In this document: positions 48,345-56,925 of the stretch, piece after piece
How positions within the stretch are numbered: position 1 is the stretch's first letter
Layout of the letters: each line of letters begins with the position of its first letter
Source: Oxalobacteraceae bacterium UBA6018
GTDB taxonomy: Bacteria; Pseudomonadota; Gammaproteobacteria; Burkholderiales; Burkholderiaceae_D
Direction of reading: 5' to 3'
DNA: 64,000 nt
NCBI GenBank assembly: GCA_002428015.1
Contig: DIZW01000068.1
Span: forward strand, 72,881 to 136,880
The notes under the pieces: generated by a model
What the model saw: only the letters and a program-made list of their open reading frames with translations
The model's database searches: none
Told to the model about the DNA's origin: nothing
Translations under genes and position numbers: made by a program

Positions 48345-50885
48345 ATGTTCATCATGCAAAAAGCCCCAGAACCCGAGGCACAGCCTGTGCCCGTAGCGCC
48401 TGCGACGGGTGCAGAGCCTGACGTCGCCACAGCGACGGTTGCCGACACCCTCGCCGCGCTCCACGTGAACCCGGACACGGGACTCACGCGCGATGATATC
48501 GATACGCGCCGCAATAAGGACGGTTACAACGAGGTTGCGGAACGAACGAAGCACCCGGTCCTTCAATTTCTCGGCAAATTCTGGGGAGTCTCGGCATGGA
48601 TGCTGGAACTGATCATGGTGCTGTCCGCTGTACTCGGCAATTACTCCGATCTTGCCGTGGTCGGGGCCTTACTGGTTGTCAACGCAGTGCTGGGCTTTAT
48701 GCAGGAGAGCCGGGCCGAAGGCGTTGTCGAGGCCCTGCGCAAACAGTTGAAGGTCAGTGCCCGCGTGCGCCGCGATTCATGCTGGCAGCTTATTCCGGCC
48801 CGCGAGCTGGTCCCGGGAGATATCGTTCGCGTTCGCGCCGGCGACGTGATCCCGGCGGACGTAAAGCTGCTTACCGGAGCGCTGAGCGTGGACCAGTCGG
48901 CACTGACCGGCGAGTCCAAAGACGTGGACAAGGCGCCTGGCGACATTTTGTCGTCGGGGTCTGTGACCCGTCGGGGCGAGGGCAACGGCGTGGTGATACT
49001 GACCGGGGCGAAAACCTATTTCGGCCGAACAACCGAACTTGTGCAGGTGGCGCGCCCGAAACTTCACATCGAAGCAGTCGTGGCCAAGATTGTCCGCTGG
49101 CTCTTTGTCATTGTCGGCGTCCTGCTCGCCTCGGTGGTTGCCCTGTCGGTGATCCGGGGCGTACCGATGATCGAAATGATACCGCTCATGCTCGTTCTGC
49201 TGATGAGTGCGGTGCCGGTCGCTCTCCCTGTCATGTTTACGGTCAGCATGGCACTTGGGTCGAAGGAGCTGGCCAAGCGTGGCGTGCTGGTCACCCGTCT
49301 GAGCGCCGCTGAGGATGCGGCGACGATGGACATGCTCTGCGTAGACAAGACGGGCACCATCACGATGAACCGGCTGGCCGTTACCGGCGTTATCGTACTA
49401 GAGAATGCTACGGAAGCTGATGTATTGGTCGCAGGGGCGCTCGCATCGCAAGAGGCCAATCAGGATCCCATCGATCTGGCCTTGCTTGCCGCCGCAAAAG
49501 AGCATCACGTCTTCGACGGCCTGTCCGCCGTGACACCGGTATCCTTCACACCGTTCGACGCGAAAAGCCGACGGACGCAGGCCGTGGTCGAACAGCATGG
49601 CCAGCGGCTGCTTGTGATGAAGGGCGCCGTGCGCACTATCGCCGAGGCCTGTGGACTAAAGCCTCCAGAAATCGAGGCGCTGGAGCGACGCGTTAGCGCG
49701 GCCGCTGCGAAGGGCTATCGGACCTTGGCGGTAGCCCGTGGCCCCGAGACAGGCGTTCCGGCCTTGCTCGGACTGGTGTCGCTGTACGACCCACCGCGGC
49801 CCGACGCCAGGCAACTCATCGCCGCACTGCGCGACCTCGGTGTTGCGGTAAAGATGCTCACCGGCGATGCACTGCCTGTGGCGCTTGAGATTGGCGCCGG
49901 AGTCGGGCTGCCCAATATCAGGCGCGTGGGCGACTTGAAAACGGCAGGCACTGCTGCCGGCGGCGAGGCCCTTGACCTCTTGGCCGGAGCGGACGGTTTT
50001 GCCGAGGTCTATCCAGAAGACAAGTACATCGTCGTGCAGCACTTGCAGGCCGCAGGACACGTGACAGGTATGACGGGCGATGGCGTCAACGATGCGCCCG
50101 CTCTTCGTCAGGCCGAGGTGGGGATCGCCGTCAGCACAGCGACCGACGTGGCGAAGGGAGCCGCGAGCGTCGTGTTGACCGAGCCGGGGCTGGCGAACAT
50201 TTTGACGCTGGTCGAACAGGGGCGGACGATTTACCAGCGTATCTTGACGTGGATTATCAATAAGATCAGCCGGACGATCCTCAAGGCAGCGTTCGTGTCG
50301 ATTGCCTTCGTGGTGACCGGCAAGTTCGTTGTCTCGGCTTTCGCGATGCTGCTGCTGGTCTTCTTGACGGACTTCGCGAAAATCTCCCTTGCCACCGATA
50401 ATGTCCGGCCATCGAGGAGGCCGGAGACCTGGAATATCGGCGGCTTCATCACCGTCTCCGTCGTGCTCGGAATCGCGATGCTGGCAGAAACGCTGGTCCT
50501 CCTGTGGATCGGCTGGACGCGATTCGGTTTGGCGACCAACAATAGCGCGCTCTACACGTTCAGCTTCCTCACGCTGCTCTACTTCGCTGTATTTTCTGTC
50601 GTGTCCGCACGTGAACGCGACTGGTTCTGGTCTACCCTCCCCAGCAAGTCGGTGATGTTGGCGCTCGCCGCGGATGTCATCACGGGTACGCTATTGACGT
50701 TTATCGGAATCAAGGGACTCACGCCATTGCCGTGGCGGGAGGTTCTTGCTGTCTTTGCTTATTCCATGGTCTCGTGCCTGGTTTTGAACGATGCTGTGAA
50801 GGTCGCGATGATCAGGTGGCGCGTCGTGAATGTCATGGCGTTGAAACCGGTCGCTGGCGCGGCAGCGGCGACCGGGAAGGCGTGA
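48345..50885 (+). CDS. Plasma-membrane proton-efflux P-type ATPase (type IIIA)
   Basis: This encodes an 846-residue cation pump. Motifs in order are LTGES near residue 187 (dephosphorylation), the PVALPVM membrane-site helix near residue 289, CVDKTGTITMN with phosphorylated Asp334, and TGDGVNDAPALRQAEVG near residue 570. An N-terminal cation-ATPase domain (DTLAALHVNPDTGLTRDDI) and about ten helices fit. The family exports protons, related to fungal and plant H+-ATPases; bacterial physiological roles are poorly known. ATG 48345 or 48354 could start it. Like the flavoprotein gene before it, codon use is less GC-biased than the neighbours. It is convergent with the GH1 operon. Confidence 0.92.
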   Translation: MFIMQKAPEPEAQPVPVAPATGAEPDVATATVADTLAALHVNPDTGLTRDDIDTRRNKDGYNEVAERTKHPVLQFLGKFWGVSAWMLELIMVLSAVLGNYSDLAVVGALLVVNAVLGFMQESRAEGVVEALRKQLKVSARVRRDSCWQLIPARELVPGDIVRVRAGDVIPADVKLLTGALSVDQSALTGESKDVDKAPGDILSSGSVTRRGEGNGVVILTGAKTYFGRTTELVQVARPKLHIEAVVAKIVRWLFVIVGVLLASVVALSVIRGVPMIEMIPLMLVLLMSAVPVALPVMFTVSMALGSKELAKRGVLVTRLSAAEDAATMDMLCVDKTGTITMNRLAVTGVIVLENATEADVLVAGALASQEANQDPIDLALLAAAKEHHVFDGLSAVTPVSFTPFDAKSRRTQAVVEQHGQRLLVMKGAVRTIAEACGLKPPEIEALERRVSAAAAKGYRTLAVARGPETGVPALLGLVSLYDPPRPDARQLIAALRDLGVAVKMLTGDALPVALEIGAGVGLPNIRRVGDLKTAGTAAGGEALDLLAGADGFAEVYPEDKYIVVQHLQAAGHVTGMTGDGVNDAPALRQAEVGIAVSTATDVAKGAASVVLTEPGLANILTLVEQGRTIYQRILTWIINKISRTILKAAFVSIAFVVTGKFVVSAFAMLLLVFLTDFAKISLATDNVRPSRRPETWNIGGFITVSVVLGIAMLAETLVLLWIGWTRFGLATNNSALYTFSFLTLLYFAVFSVVSARERDWFWSTLPSKSVMLALAADVITGTLLTFIGIKGLTPLPWREVLAVFAYSMVSCLVLNDAVKVAMIRWRVVNVMALKPVAGAAAATGKA

Positions 50886-50907
50886 GTGGTGGCAAGGGGC
50901 GCGTCGC

Positions 50908-52164
50908 CTAACAGCTACGCGATTCCGTGCTGACCCGCTGTTCGGCGGCGCGCGCGACGACGTCGGCCAGCAGGAAGGCGCTCTCGGTCGGCAGGGCGGC
51001 GCGCCAGTCGGCGATCAGCTTGCGGTAGGCGGCGCCGACCGCGCGGATGTTGCGGCCCAGGTCGTACAAGCCGAGCGGGTTGACCTGGCCGCGGTCCTCG
51101 CGCAGGGCCGTGTCCCAATCGACCTGGTCGGTCAGCGAATACCACGTGAAGCCGTACACCGGCACGCCGTCGTTGCGCACCGAGAGCACGTTGGCCCATT
51201 CCTTCCACAGCCAGTTGACCGCCTCGTCGCCGTTCGGGCCTTCGGCCAGGTTGGTCTCGGTATGCATGACCGGCAGGCGGTAGCGTTGGTAGTATTGGCG
51301 CGCGATGACGGCGTAGCCGAACACTTCGCCGGACGGGCAGGTGCTGCCGTCGGCGCAGATGCGGTGTTCGTTGGCGCGGTAATAGTCGCTGCCCAGGATG
51401 CAGTGCTGCTTGGGACTGTTGGCGATGAAGAAGTGGTAGTCGTCGCGGGTGAAGCCGTTGTCCAACAGGTATTCGTACATGTCGGAATCGACCCGCATGC
51501 CATAGTTGAGGTCGAGCGGGAGGAAGCGCCGCTTGTTGCTCAGCTCGGCCAGGCAGACGGCGTCCGGCTCCTGGGCGTGGAAGTATTCCGACGATTCGCT
51601 CTGGACGAAGACCGCGTCGGGGCGCAATTCGAGGATCTGGCGCATGGCCAGGATGTTGGCCTTGACGATGTGCTTGAGCGCGGTGACGAAGGCGCGGTCG
51701 CTGTGCAGTTGCTCGTTCCACCAGCCGAACAGGGCCGAAAAGCGCGCGCACACGTACATCTCGTTGACCGGCGTGTACAGCCGCACCCACGGGTAGCGCT
51801 CGGCGAAGGCGCGCACGTATTGGGCGAACAGTGCCGGGAAGTCCGGGTTCTGGAAGTTGCCGATGAAGTCGGGCACGCCGAAATGGCACAGGTCGACGAT
51901 GGGCACGATGCCGCGCCGGCGCAGCTCGGCGAAGGCCTGGTCGGCGAATTCCCAATCGTAGCGGCCCGGGCCGAGGAAAGTGCGGTGCAGCGACGGGCCG
52001 TAGCGCAGGAAGCGGATGCCGAGGTCGGCCACGAGGGCGAAGTCGGTGCGCCAGTGGGTGTAGTGGCCGCATTTTTCCAGCTCGTCGATACGGCGCTTGC
52101 CGTGCGCGATGGTCGGATCGCTGTTCTCGATGCCGGTCGCGAACATGAAGGCGGGCGTGCTCAT
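50908..52164 (-). CDS. GH1-like glycoside hydrolase
   Basis: This encodes a 418-residue cytoplasmic protein related to family 1 beta-glycosidases, shorter than the usual 440-480. The acid/base motif appears as YTPVNEMYV near residue 145 (TxNE). A Glu in VMHTETNLAEG near residue 312 is a plausible nucleophile, though the usual TENG is altered. No signal peptide is present. The ATG at 52164 overlaps the stop of the FMN oxidase gene (ATGA), and it is the last gene of its operon. It would release an aglycone or sugar for the flavoenzymes encoded with it; the substrate is unknown. Confidence 0.82.
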   Translation of the reverse strand: MSTPAFMFATGIENSDPTIAHGKRRIDELEKCGHYTHWRTDFALVADLGIRFLRYGPSLHRTFLGPGRYDWEFADQAFAELRRRGIVPIVDLCHFGVPDFIGNFQNPDFPALFAQYVRAFAERYPWVRLYTPVNEMYVCARFSALFGWWNEQLHSDRAFVTALKHIVKANILAMRQILELRPDAVFVQSESSEYFHAQEPDAVCLAELSNKRRFLPLDLNYGMRVDSDMYEYLLDNGFTRDDYHFFIANSPKQHCILGSDYYRANEHRICADGSTCPSGEVFGYAVIARQYYQRYRLPVMHTETNLAEGPNGDEAVNWLWKEWANVLSVRNDGVPVYGFTWYSLTDQVDWDTALREDRGQVNPLGLYDLGRNIRAVGAAYRKLIADWRAALPTESAFLLADVVARAAEQRVSTESRSC

Positions 52165-53309
52165 AGGCGGGGCTGTGCGGTGACGGTGCCGGGGGCGATC
52201 GTGCGCAAGCTGGTGATGCCGGTCAGGGCCATGCAGTCGGTCAGTTCCTGCTCGAACAGGTCGAGCGCGCACCGCACGCCCTCGCGGCCATTGGCGGCCA
52301 GGCCGTACAGGCAGGCGCGCCCGCTCAGGCAGGCGTGGGCGCCGCGGCCGATGGCCTTGATGATGTCGGCGCCGGTGCGGATGCCGCCGTCGAACAGCAC
52401 TTCGAGCCGGGCGCCGACCGCGTCGGCGATGGCGGGCAGCACGGCGATCGAGGAGGGCGCGCCGTCGAGCTGGCGCCCGCCATGGTTGGACACGATGATG
52501 GCGTCGGCGCCGATGTCGATGGCCTGGCGCGCGTCGTCCTCATGCATGATGCCCTTCAGGATCAGCTTGCGGTCCCAGCGCTGGCGCACCCACTTGACGG
52601 TATCGAGGTCGAAGCGCGGGTCGAACTGCTGCTCTATCCACTCGGACAGAGCGGCCACGTCGCCCGCGTGCGGCACTTCGCCTTGCAGGTTGCCGAAGGT
52701 GCGGCGCTTGCTCTTGAGCATGCTGACCAGCCAGCGCGGATGGGTGGCCATGTCCAGGCTGTTGTGCAGGGTCAGGCGCGGCGGCACCGACAGGCCGTTC
52801 TTGGCGTCGGCCCAACGCTTGCCCTGCACGTGCAGGTCCAAGGTCAGCACCAGGGCCGAGCAGCCAGCCTCGTGGGCGCGGCGGATCAGGCTCTCGTTGA
52901 CCTTGCGCTCTTTCATGAGGTAAAGCTGGAACCAGAACGGCTTGGGGCTGGCCGCGGCCACGTCTTCGATGGAGCTGGTCGACATGGTGGACAGGCAGTA
53001 GGGCACGCCGAAGTCGGCCGCCGCGCAGGCCGCCTCGCATTCGCCGTTGGCCCAGGTCAGCCCGGCCAGGCCGGTGGGGCCGATCGCCAGCGGGATGCGG
53101 GCCGTTTCGCCGACCATGGTCACCGACAGCTGCGGGTTGGACACGTCGCGCAGGTCGTGCTGGCGCAGGGCCAGGGCGCGCAGGTCGTCCAGGTTGCGCT
53201 GCAGGGTAATCTGCTGTTCGGCCCCGCCGTGGATGTAGTCGAAGATCACCTGCGGCAGGCGCTCGCGCGCCAGGTTTTCCAGGTCGAAGATGCTTGAAAC
53301 CTTGTCCAT
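52161..53309 (-). CDS. FMN-dependent alpha-hydroxy-acid oxidase/dehydrogenase
   Basis: This encodes a 382-residue cytoplasmic protein of the lactate/mandelate/glycolate oxidase family. It has the FMN-binding TIM barrel with GPTGLAGLTW near residue 77, the catalytic SNHGGRQLD near residue 275 (active-site His and Arg) and DGGIRTGADIIKAI for the phosphate. The family converts 2-hydroxy acids to 2-oxo acids. It overlaps the GH1 gene by 4 bp and follows the GMC gene by 15 bp. A TPP enzyme of the 2-oxo-acid-decarboxylating superfamily is encoded in the same operon, which suggests a two-step 2-hydroxy acid pathway. Confidence 0.93.
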   Translation of the reverse strand: MDKVSSIFDLENLARERLPQVIFDYIHGGAEQQITLQRNLDDLRALALRQHDLRDVSNPQLSVTMVGETARIPLAIGPTGLAGLTWANGECEAACAAADFGVPYCLSTMSTSSIEDVAAASPKPFWFQLYLMKERKVNESLIRRAHEAGCSALVLTLDLHVQGKRWADAKNGLSVPPRLTLHNSLDMATHPRWLVSMLKSKRRTFGNLQGEVPHAGDVAALSEWIEQQFDPRFDLDTVKWVRQRWDRKLILKGIMHEDDARQAIDIGADAIIVSNHGGRQLDGAPSSIAVLPAIADAVGARLEVLFDGGIRTGADIIKAIGRGAHACLSGRACLYGLAANGREGVRCALDLFEQELTDCMALTGITSLRTIAPGTVTAQPRL

Positions 53310-53324
53310 GCGATATTCCTTACG

Positions 53325-54962
53325 CTAAGTGAGTTCTCCACGGGCGGCCAGTGTGCGAATGCGCGCGCCGATGCGGCAAGCCAGCGCCTGGATCGTGAGC
53401 GAAGGATTGACGCCGCCGGCGGTGGGGAACAGCGAACCGTCGCACACCCACAGGTTGCGGATATCCCAGCTGCGACCGTCCGCGTCGACCACGCTGTCGG
53501 CGCGCGAGGCGCCCATGCGGCAGGTCCCCATGATGTGGCTGGTGTCGTCGTTGCTCCAGACATCGTGGCCGCCGGCCGCTTCCAGCAGCGCGCGCATGGA
53601 GCGGCGCGCGTGCTCTTGCAGGCGGCGGTCGTTGTCGGAATACGAGAACACGACGCGCGGAATCTTTAACCCATATTGGTCGGTGGCCTCGCTTAGTTCG
53701 ACTCGATTTTGCGCGCGCGGTTCGGTTTCGGCCACCGCCACCAGGCCGGCCATGTGGTTGTACTTGAGCATTTCGCGGCGCAGCGCCTCGCCCCACAGCC
53801 CGCGCGTGCTGGCCAGGGTCTGGGCCCAGGCGCGCGGCAGCGGGCCCTGGCTCATGAATGCGTAGCCGCCGTGGAAATCCTTGGCGCTATCGTCGTAGTT
53901 CCAGTGTTCGGTGACGGCCATGTTGGGCGGCCCCTTGTACCAGCGGATTTCTTCGTCGAAACGGGCCCACACGCCCGGTCCGGCGTGGGTGGTCAGGTGG
54001 GTGCCGACCAGCCCGGAGCTGTTGGCCAAGCCATCGGGAAAGGCCGGGCAAGCCGAGTTGAGCAGCAGGCGCGGGGTTTCGATGGCGTAGCCGGCCACCA
54101 CCACATGGCGCGCGTTCTGGAACTGCCAGCGGCCGTCGCGCACGTAATGCACGCCCTTGGCCACGCCGTCCGCGCCCATCTCGATGCGCCCGGCCATGGC
54201 CATGTCGCGCACCTCGGCGCCGGCGCGCAGCGCGCGCGGAATCCAGGCCACCAGCGCGCTTTGCTTGGCGTTGGTCGAGCAGCCGACATTGCAGAAGCCG
54301 CGGTAGACGCAGGGCGGCGACTTGCCATGCGGCGCGGACAGGGTCGCCAGCGGCACGGCCGCCCACCTGATGCCGAGCGCCTCGGCGCCGCGCGCCAGCA
54401 CCAGCCCGGCGGCGTTGATCTCGTGCTCGCGGAAGGGGTAGCGCCGGCGCGCCGGGCCCCAGGGGTAGGACACGGGGCCAGCCACGTGCAGGGCCTGCTC
54501 GGCCTCCTCGTAGTACGGCGCCAGTTCCCGGTAGGTCAACGGCCAGTCGCGCGCGTAGCCGAGCTGGCTGCGCGACTGGAACCACGCGGGCCGCATGCGC
54601 AGCGAGATCATGCTGAAGTGGACCGTGGAGCCGCCCACGCCGCGCCCGGAATTGTTGCCACCCAGCGCGATCGGATCGTCGCCGGCGGTGATGCGCTCGT
54701 CCGTCCAGTACAGCTTTTGCTGCTCCTCCTCGTCGGAGGCGAAGTCGTCGAGCGGGCGCCAGAATGGCCCGGCCTCGAGCACCACGACTGAAAAGCCGGC
54801 CTCGGCCAGCTTGCAGGCCAGGGTGGCGCCGCCGGCCCCGGCGCCGACGATGGCGAAGTCGACCGTCTCATCGGGGCCGTGGCAGCGCATAGGCGTCCAG
54901 CCGCCGGGCGTGAAGATGTCGGGCGCGCGGCCGTCGCGCGCGCGTGGCGCCTCGCCGCTCAT
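53325..54962 (-). CDS. GMC oxidoreductase (second locus)
   Basis: This encodes a 545-residue FAD dehydrogenase. The dinucleotide motif IVGAGAGGATLA lies at residues 38-49. A cysteine cluster, CVYRGFCNVGC near residue 220, parallels the iron-sulfur site of FAD glucose dehydrogenase alpha subunits. The GMC C-terminus has SHIMGTCRMG and NPSLTIQALA. No signal peptide is seen, and its small partner (overlapping by 4 bp upstream) also lacks one, so this pair may face the cytoplasm, unlike the pair at 30089-32396. Start ATG 54962 overlaps that partner's stop. Confidence 0.9.
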   Translation of the reverse strand: MSGEAPRARDGRAPDIFTPGGWTPMRCHGPDETVDFAIVGAGAGGATLACKLAEAGFSVVVLEAGPFWRPLDDFASDEEEQQKLYWTDERITAGDDPIALGGNNSGRGVGGSTVHFSMISLRMRPAWFQSRSQLGYARDWPLTYRELAPYYEEAEQALHVAGPVSYPWGPARRRYPFREHEINAAGLVLARGAEALGIRWAAVPLATLSAPHGKSPPCVYRGFCNVGCSTNAKQSALVAWIPRALRAGAEVRDMAMAGRIEMGADGVAKGVHYVRDGRWQFQNARHVVVAGYAIETPRLLLNSACPAFPDGLANSSGLVGTHLTTHAGPGVWARFDEEIRWYKGPPNMAVTEHWNYDDSAKDFHGGYAFMSQGPLPRAWAQTLASTRGLWGEALRREMLKYNHMAGLVAVAETEPRAQNRVELSEATDQYGLKIPRVVFSYSDNDRRLQEHARRSMRALLEAAGGHDVWSNDDTSHIMGTCRMGASRADSVVDADGRSWDIRNLWVCDGSLFPTAGGVNPSLTIQALACRIGARIRTLAARGELT

Positions 54963-55555
54963 GGCCGCTCCTTCGCTTCCCACGGGTCGCGCTGGTCGAA
55001 GCCCAGGCGTACGTAACCGCGCGGGCTGGCCGGCCCGCCGAAGCCGATCTCGCTCCAGGCGGCCGGATGGGCGTAGTAGATGCCGGCGGCGGTCTTGAGC
55101 AGGAGGTCGGTGAAGAAGCGTTGGGCGGGCAAGCCATGCCACAGGGCGGCGTCGGCCTGGCCGGCCGCGATCGCCGTCAGCAGGGCGTCCTGGACGGGCG
55201 GCGCGAGCGCCGCGAAGGAGGTGCCGTGGCGCGCGTGCGCTTCGGCGTCGATGGCAGCCAGCCCGGTGCGCCAGGCTTGCGGGGCGGGCGGCACGTCGTC
55301 GTGGCGGAAACCTTCGCCGCGATTGGTGCACAGCATGTCGTCGATCCACGGGGTGATGGGGATCGGCTCGGCCCGTTCAGGCTGCGGCAGCAGGCGCGCC
55401 ACCAACGCCTCGACCAGCTGCCACTGGCCCTCGCTGAGGAAGCGGCGCGCCGGGATCATCCGCGTGCGCTCGTCCAGCACAGCGCGCGTGGGCGCGTCGA
55501 AGGACGGGCTGTCCCACTTGTCGAGAACGTTGTAGCCGGCGTAGGGCGCGTCCAC
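54959..55555 (-). CDS. Gluconate 2-dehydrogenase subunit 3 family protein (no signal)
   Basis: This encodes a 198-residue small subunit of the GMC dehydrogenase. The Gluconate_2-dh3 domain runs from about residue 33 (MIPARRFLSEGQWQLVEALVARLLPQ) to the C-terminus with YVRLGFDQRDPW. The start is taken as GTG 55555 (MDAPYAGYN), 2 bp after the stop of the membrane-protein gene; a shorter form could start at ATG 55459. Neither form carries a twin-arginine or Sec signal, in contrast to the paralogue at 31848. Confidence 0.85.
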   Translation of the reverse strand: MDAPYAGYNVLDKWDSPSFDAPTRAVLDERTRMIPARRFLSEGQWQLVEALVARLLPQPERAEPIPITPWIDDMLCTNRGEGFRHDDVPPAPQAWRTGLAAIDAEAHARHGTSFAALAPPVQDALLTAIAAGQADAALWHGLPAQRFFTDLLLKTAAGIYYAHPAAWSEIGFGGPASPRGYVRLGFDQRDPWEAKERP

Positions 55556-55557
55556 GG

Positions 55558-56694
55558 CTAGGCGCCCTCGATCAGGGCCAGCGCGGCCAAGCCGCCCAGC
55601 GCCAGCGCCGTGTAGCTGGGCGGGGCCGACAGGGGCGGGCCGCTCAGCACGTTCTGGCGCGTGTTGCGCCAGCCGCCCATCTGGCGGCCGACGCCATAAG
55701 CATGAAAGGCGACGCCGCCCAGGCCCAGCAAGCCGGTCAGCTTGAGCCATAGGCGCGCGCCGCGGCGCAGGCGGGGGCCGGGTCCGCGCGCGGACAGCGC
55801 CACCGCGCCCATCAGGGCCGAGGCCACCGGCGGCAGGGTCACGGGCAGCCACATGAACGGGTTGTGGAAGGCGCCGCGAAAGTGCAGCAACGCCACCTCG
55901 GCGCTGGTGCCGGCCAGGCCGGCGCTGGTGAGCGCGGCCAGGGCGCGCCCCGGTCCCGCCTGGCCGGGAGCTAGATTAGCAACTCGCCGCCCCGCCAGGC
56001 CGTACAGCCCGGCCAGCGACAGCGCCGCCGGCGCACCCAGCGGCGCGGCATAGAACAGGTTGCCCCAGCTGACGCCGCCCGGCTTGCGCGCCACGTTGTA
56101 GAGGTGGAAGGCGGTACCGGCGACGCCGGCGGCCACCGCGGTGGCGTACACGGCCCGGCCGGCCAGGGGCGCGCGGCCCTCTGCCGACATGGCCGCGCCG
56201 CCGCCAGCCACGAGCGTGGCGAGCGACACCAGCAGTGGCGTCCACATGCCGGGATTGTCGAACTGGGCGCGGTAATGTTCGAGCGCGCTGTCGGCCAGCA
56301 CCGAGGCGGCCAGCATGGCGCTGGCGGCGTGCAGGCCGCGCGCGGGGCCAGCGGACGGTCCCGGCGCAGGGCAAGACGGCAATGCGGACCCGGGCAGGTC
56401 CGTGGCTGGCCAGGACGCGCGGACCAATGGGGCGGGCAGCGCGCCGGGCGATTGCTCCGCGGGCATAGCGGGCTGCTCCGCGGGCGTAGCGGACGCGCGA
56501 TCGAAAAAGGCGGGCCGGGAGGAGAACGAGTGCTCGGGCGGGGGTGCAGCCGCGCGCGCGCGGCTGGGAAGGCCGCTGGCTGGCGCGCGCCGCCAGCGGC
56601 TCAGCAAGGCCAGGCCCGCCAGGCACAGCGTGGCCGCGCCCATCGCGCGCGCGGCGTCGCTGCTGCCCGGTGATCGGATGGCGGGCGCGTCCAT
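55558..56694 (-). CDS. Internally duplicated polytopic membrane protein, unknown family
   Basis: This encodes a 378-residue membrane protein that I do not recognise. After a first helix (about 16-32) comes an Ala/Pro-rich linker (40-118). Two homologous halves follow. Half one has LEHYRAQFDNPGMW (residues 138-151) and AFHLYNVARKPGG (195-207). Half two has LLHFRGAFHNPFMW (269-282) and AFHAYGVGRQMGG (329-341). Each half ends in a PLxAP segment plus helix. The paired histidines H140/H271 and H197/H331 are kept, so quinone or heme binding as membrane partner of the GMC dehydrogenase is a reasonable guess. Start ATG 56694 overlaps the stop of the 54-residue ORF (TGATG). Confidence 0.78.
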   Translation of the reverse strand: MDAPAIRSPGSSDAARAMGAATLCLAGLALLSRWRRAPASGLPSRARAAAPPPEHSFSSRPAFFDRASATPAEQPAMPAEQSPGALPAPLVRASWPATDLPGSALPSCPAPGPSAGPARGLHAASAMLAASVLADSALEHYRAQFDNPGMWTPLLVSLATLVAGGGAAMSAEGRAPLAGRAVYATAVAAGVAGTAFHLYNVARKPGGVSWGNLFYAAPLGAPAALSLAGLYGLAGRRVANLAPGQAGPGRALAALTSAGLAGTSAEVALLHFRGAFHNPFMWLPVTLPPVASALMGAVALSARGPGPRLRRGARLWLKLTGLLGLGGVAFHAYGVGRQMGGWRNTRQNVLSGPPLSAPPSYTALALGGLAALALIEGA

Positions 56695-56758
56695 CAGCCC
56701 TTGTCTCCGGAAACTATCCTGGCCAGCACCTGGGCCGCGCCGGTGACCACGCCCAGTC
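56679..56758 (-). repeat. Diverged direct repeat, copy B
   Basis: This is the second copy of an 80-bp junction sequence: the end of an ORF (LGVVTGAAQVLARIVSGDKG, stop) followed at once by the next ATG (MDAPAI). It matches copy A at 56845-56925, which encodes LGMIAGAAKQLLAKILPGDKD, stop, MDPSAI. DNA identity is clear but imperfect, with one small indel. Confidence 0.7.
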
Positions 56759-56858
56759 GGCCGGCGCGGCCGTTCGGCAGCGCCAGGCCCGGCGCGGCAG
56801 CCCCTCCCGCGTGCGCGGGGTCACGTCCGCCATGTGGACCGATGGCGGACGGGTCCAT
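56694..56858 (-). CDS. 54-residue small ORF coupled to the TPP gene
   Basis: This is a short reading frame from ATG 56858 (MDPSAIGPHGGRDPAHAGG) to TGA at 56694. Its ATG overlaps the TPP gene's stop (TAATG), and its stop overlaps the ATG of the membrane-protein gene (TGATG), so ribosomes could pass through all three. The C-terminal 20 residues (RLGVVTGAAQVLARIVSGDKG region) resemble the end of the TPP enzyme, and its first residues resemble the start of the next protein. It looks like the product of a local tandem duplication. Whether it is translated is unknown. Confidence 0.5.
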   Translation of the reverse strand: MDPSAIGPHGGRDPAHAGGAAAPGLALPNGRAGRLGVVTGAAQVLARIVSGDKG

Positions 56859-56925
56859 TAGTCCTTGTCCCCGGGAAGTATCTTGGCCAGCAGCTGCTTG
56901 GCCGCGCCGGCGATCATGCCCAGCT
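56845..56925 (-). repeat. Diverged direct repeat, copy A
   Basis: This is the first copy of the junction repeat: the last codons of the TPP enzyme (LGMIAGAAKQLLAKILPGDKD), its stop and the overlapping ATG of the small ORF. Copy B lies about 166 bp further along the operon. Confidence 0.7.
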
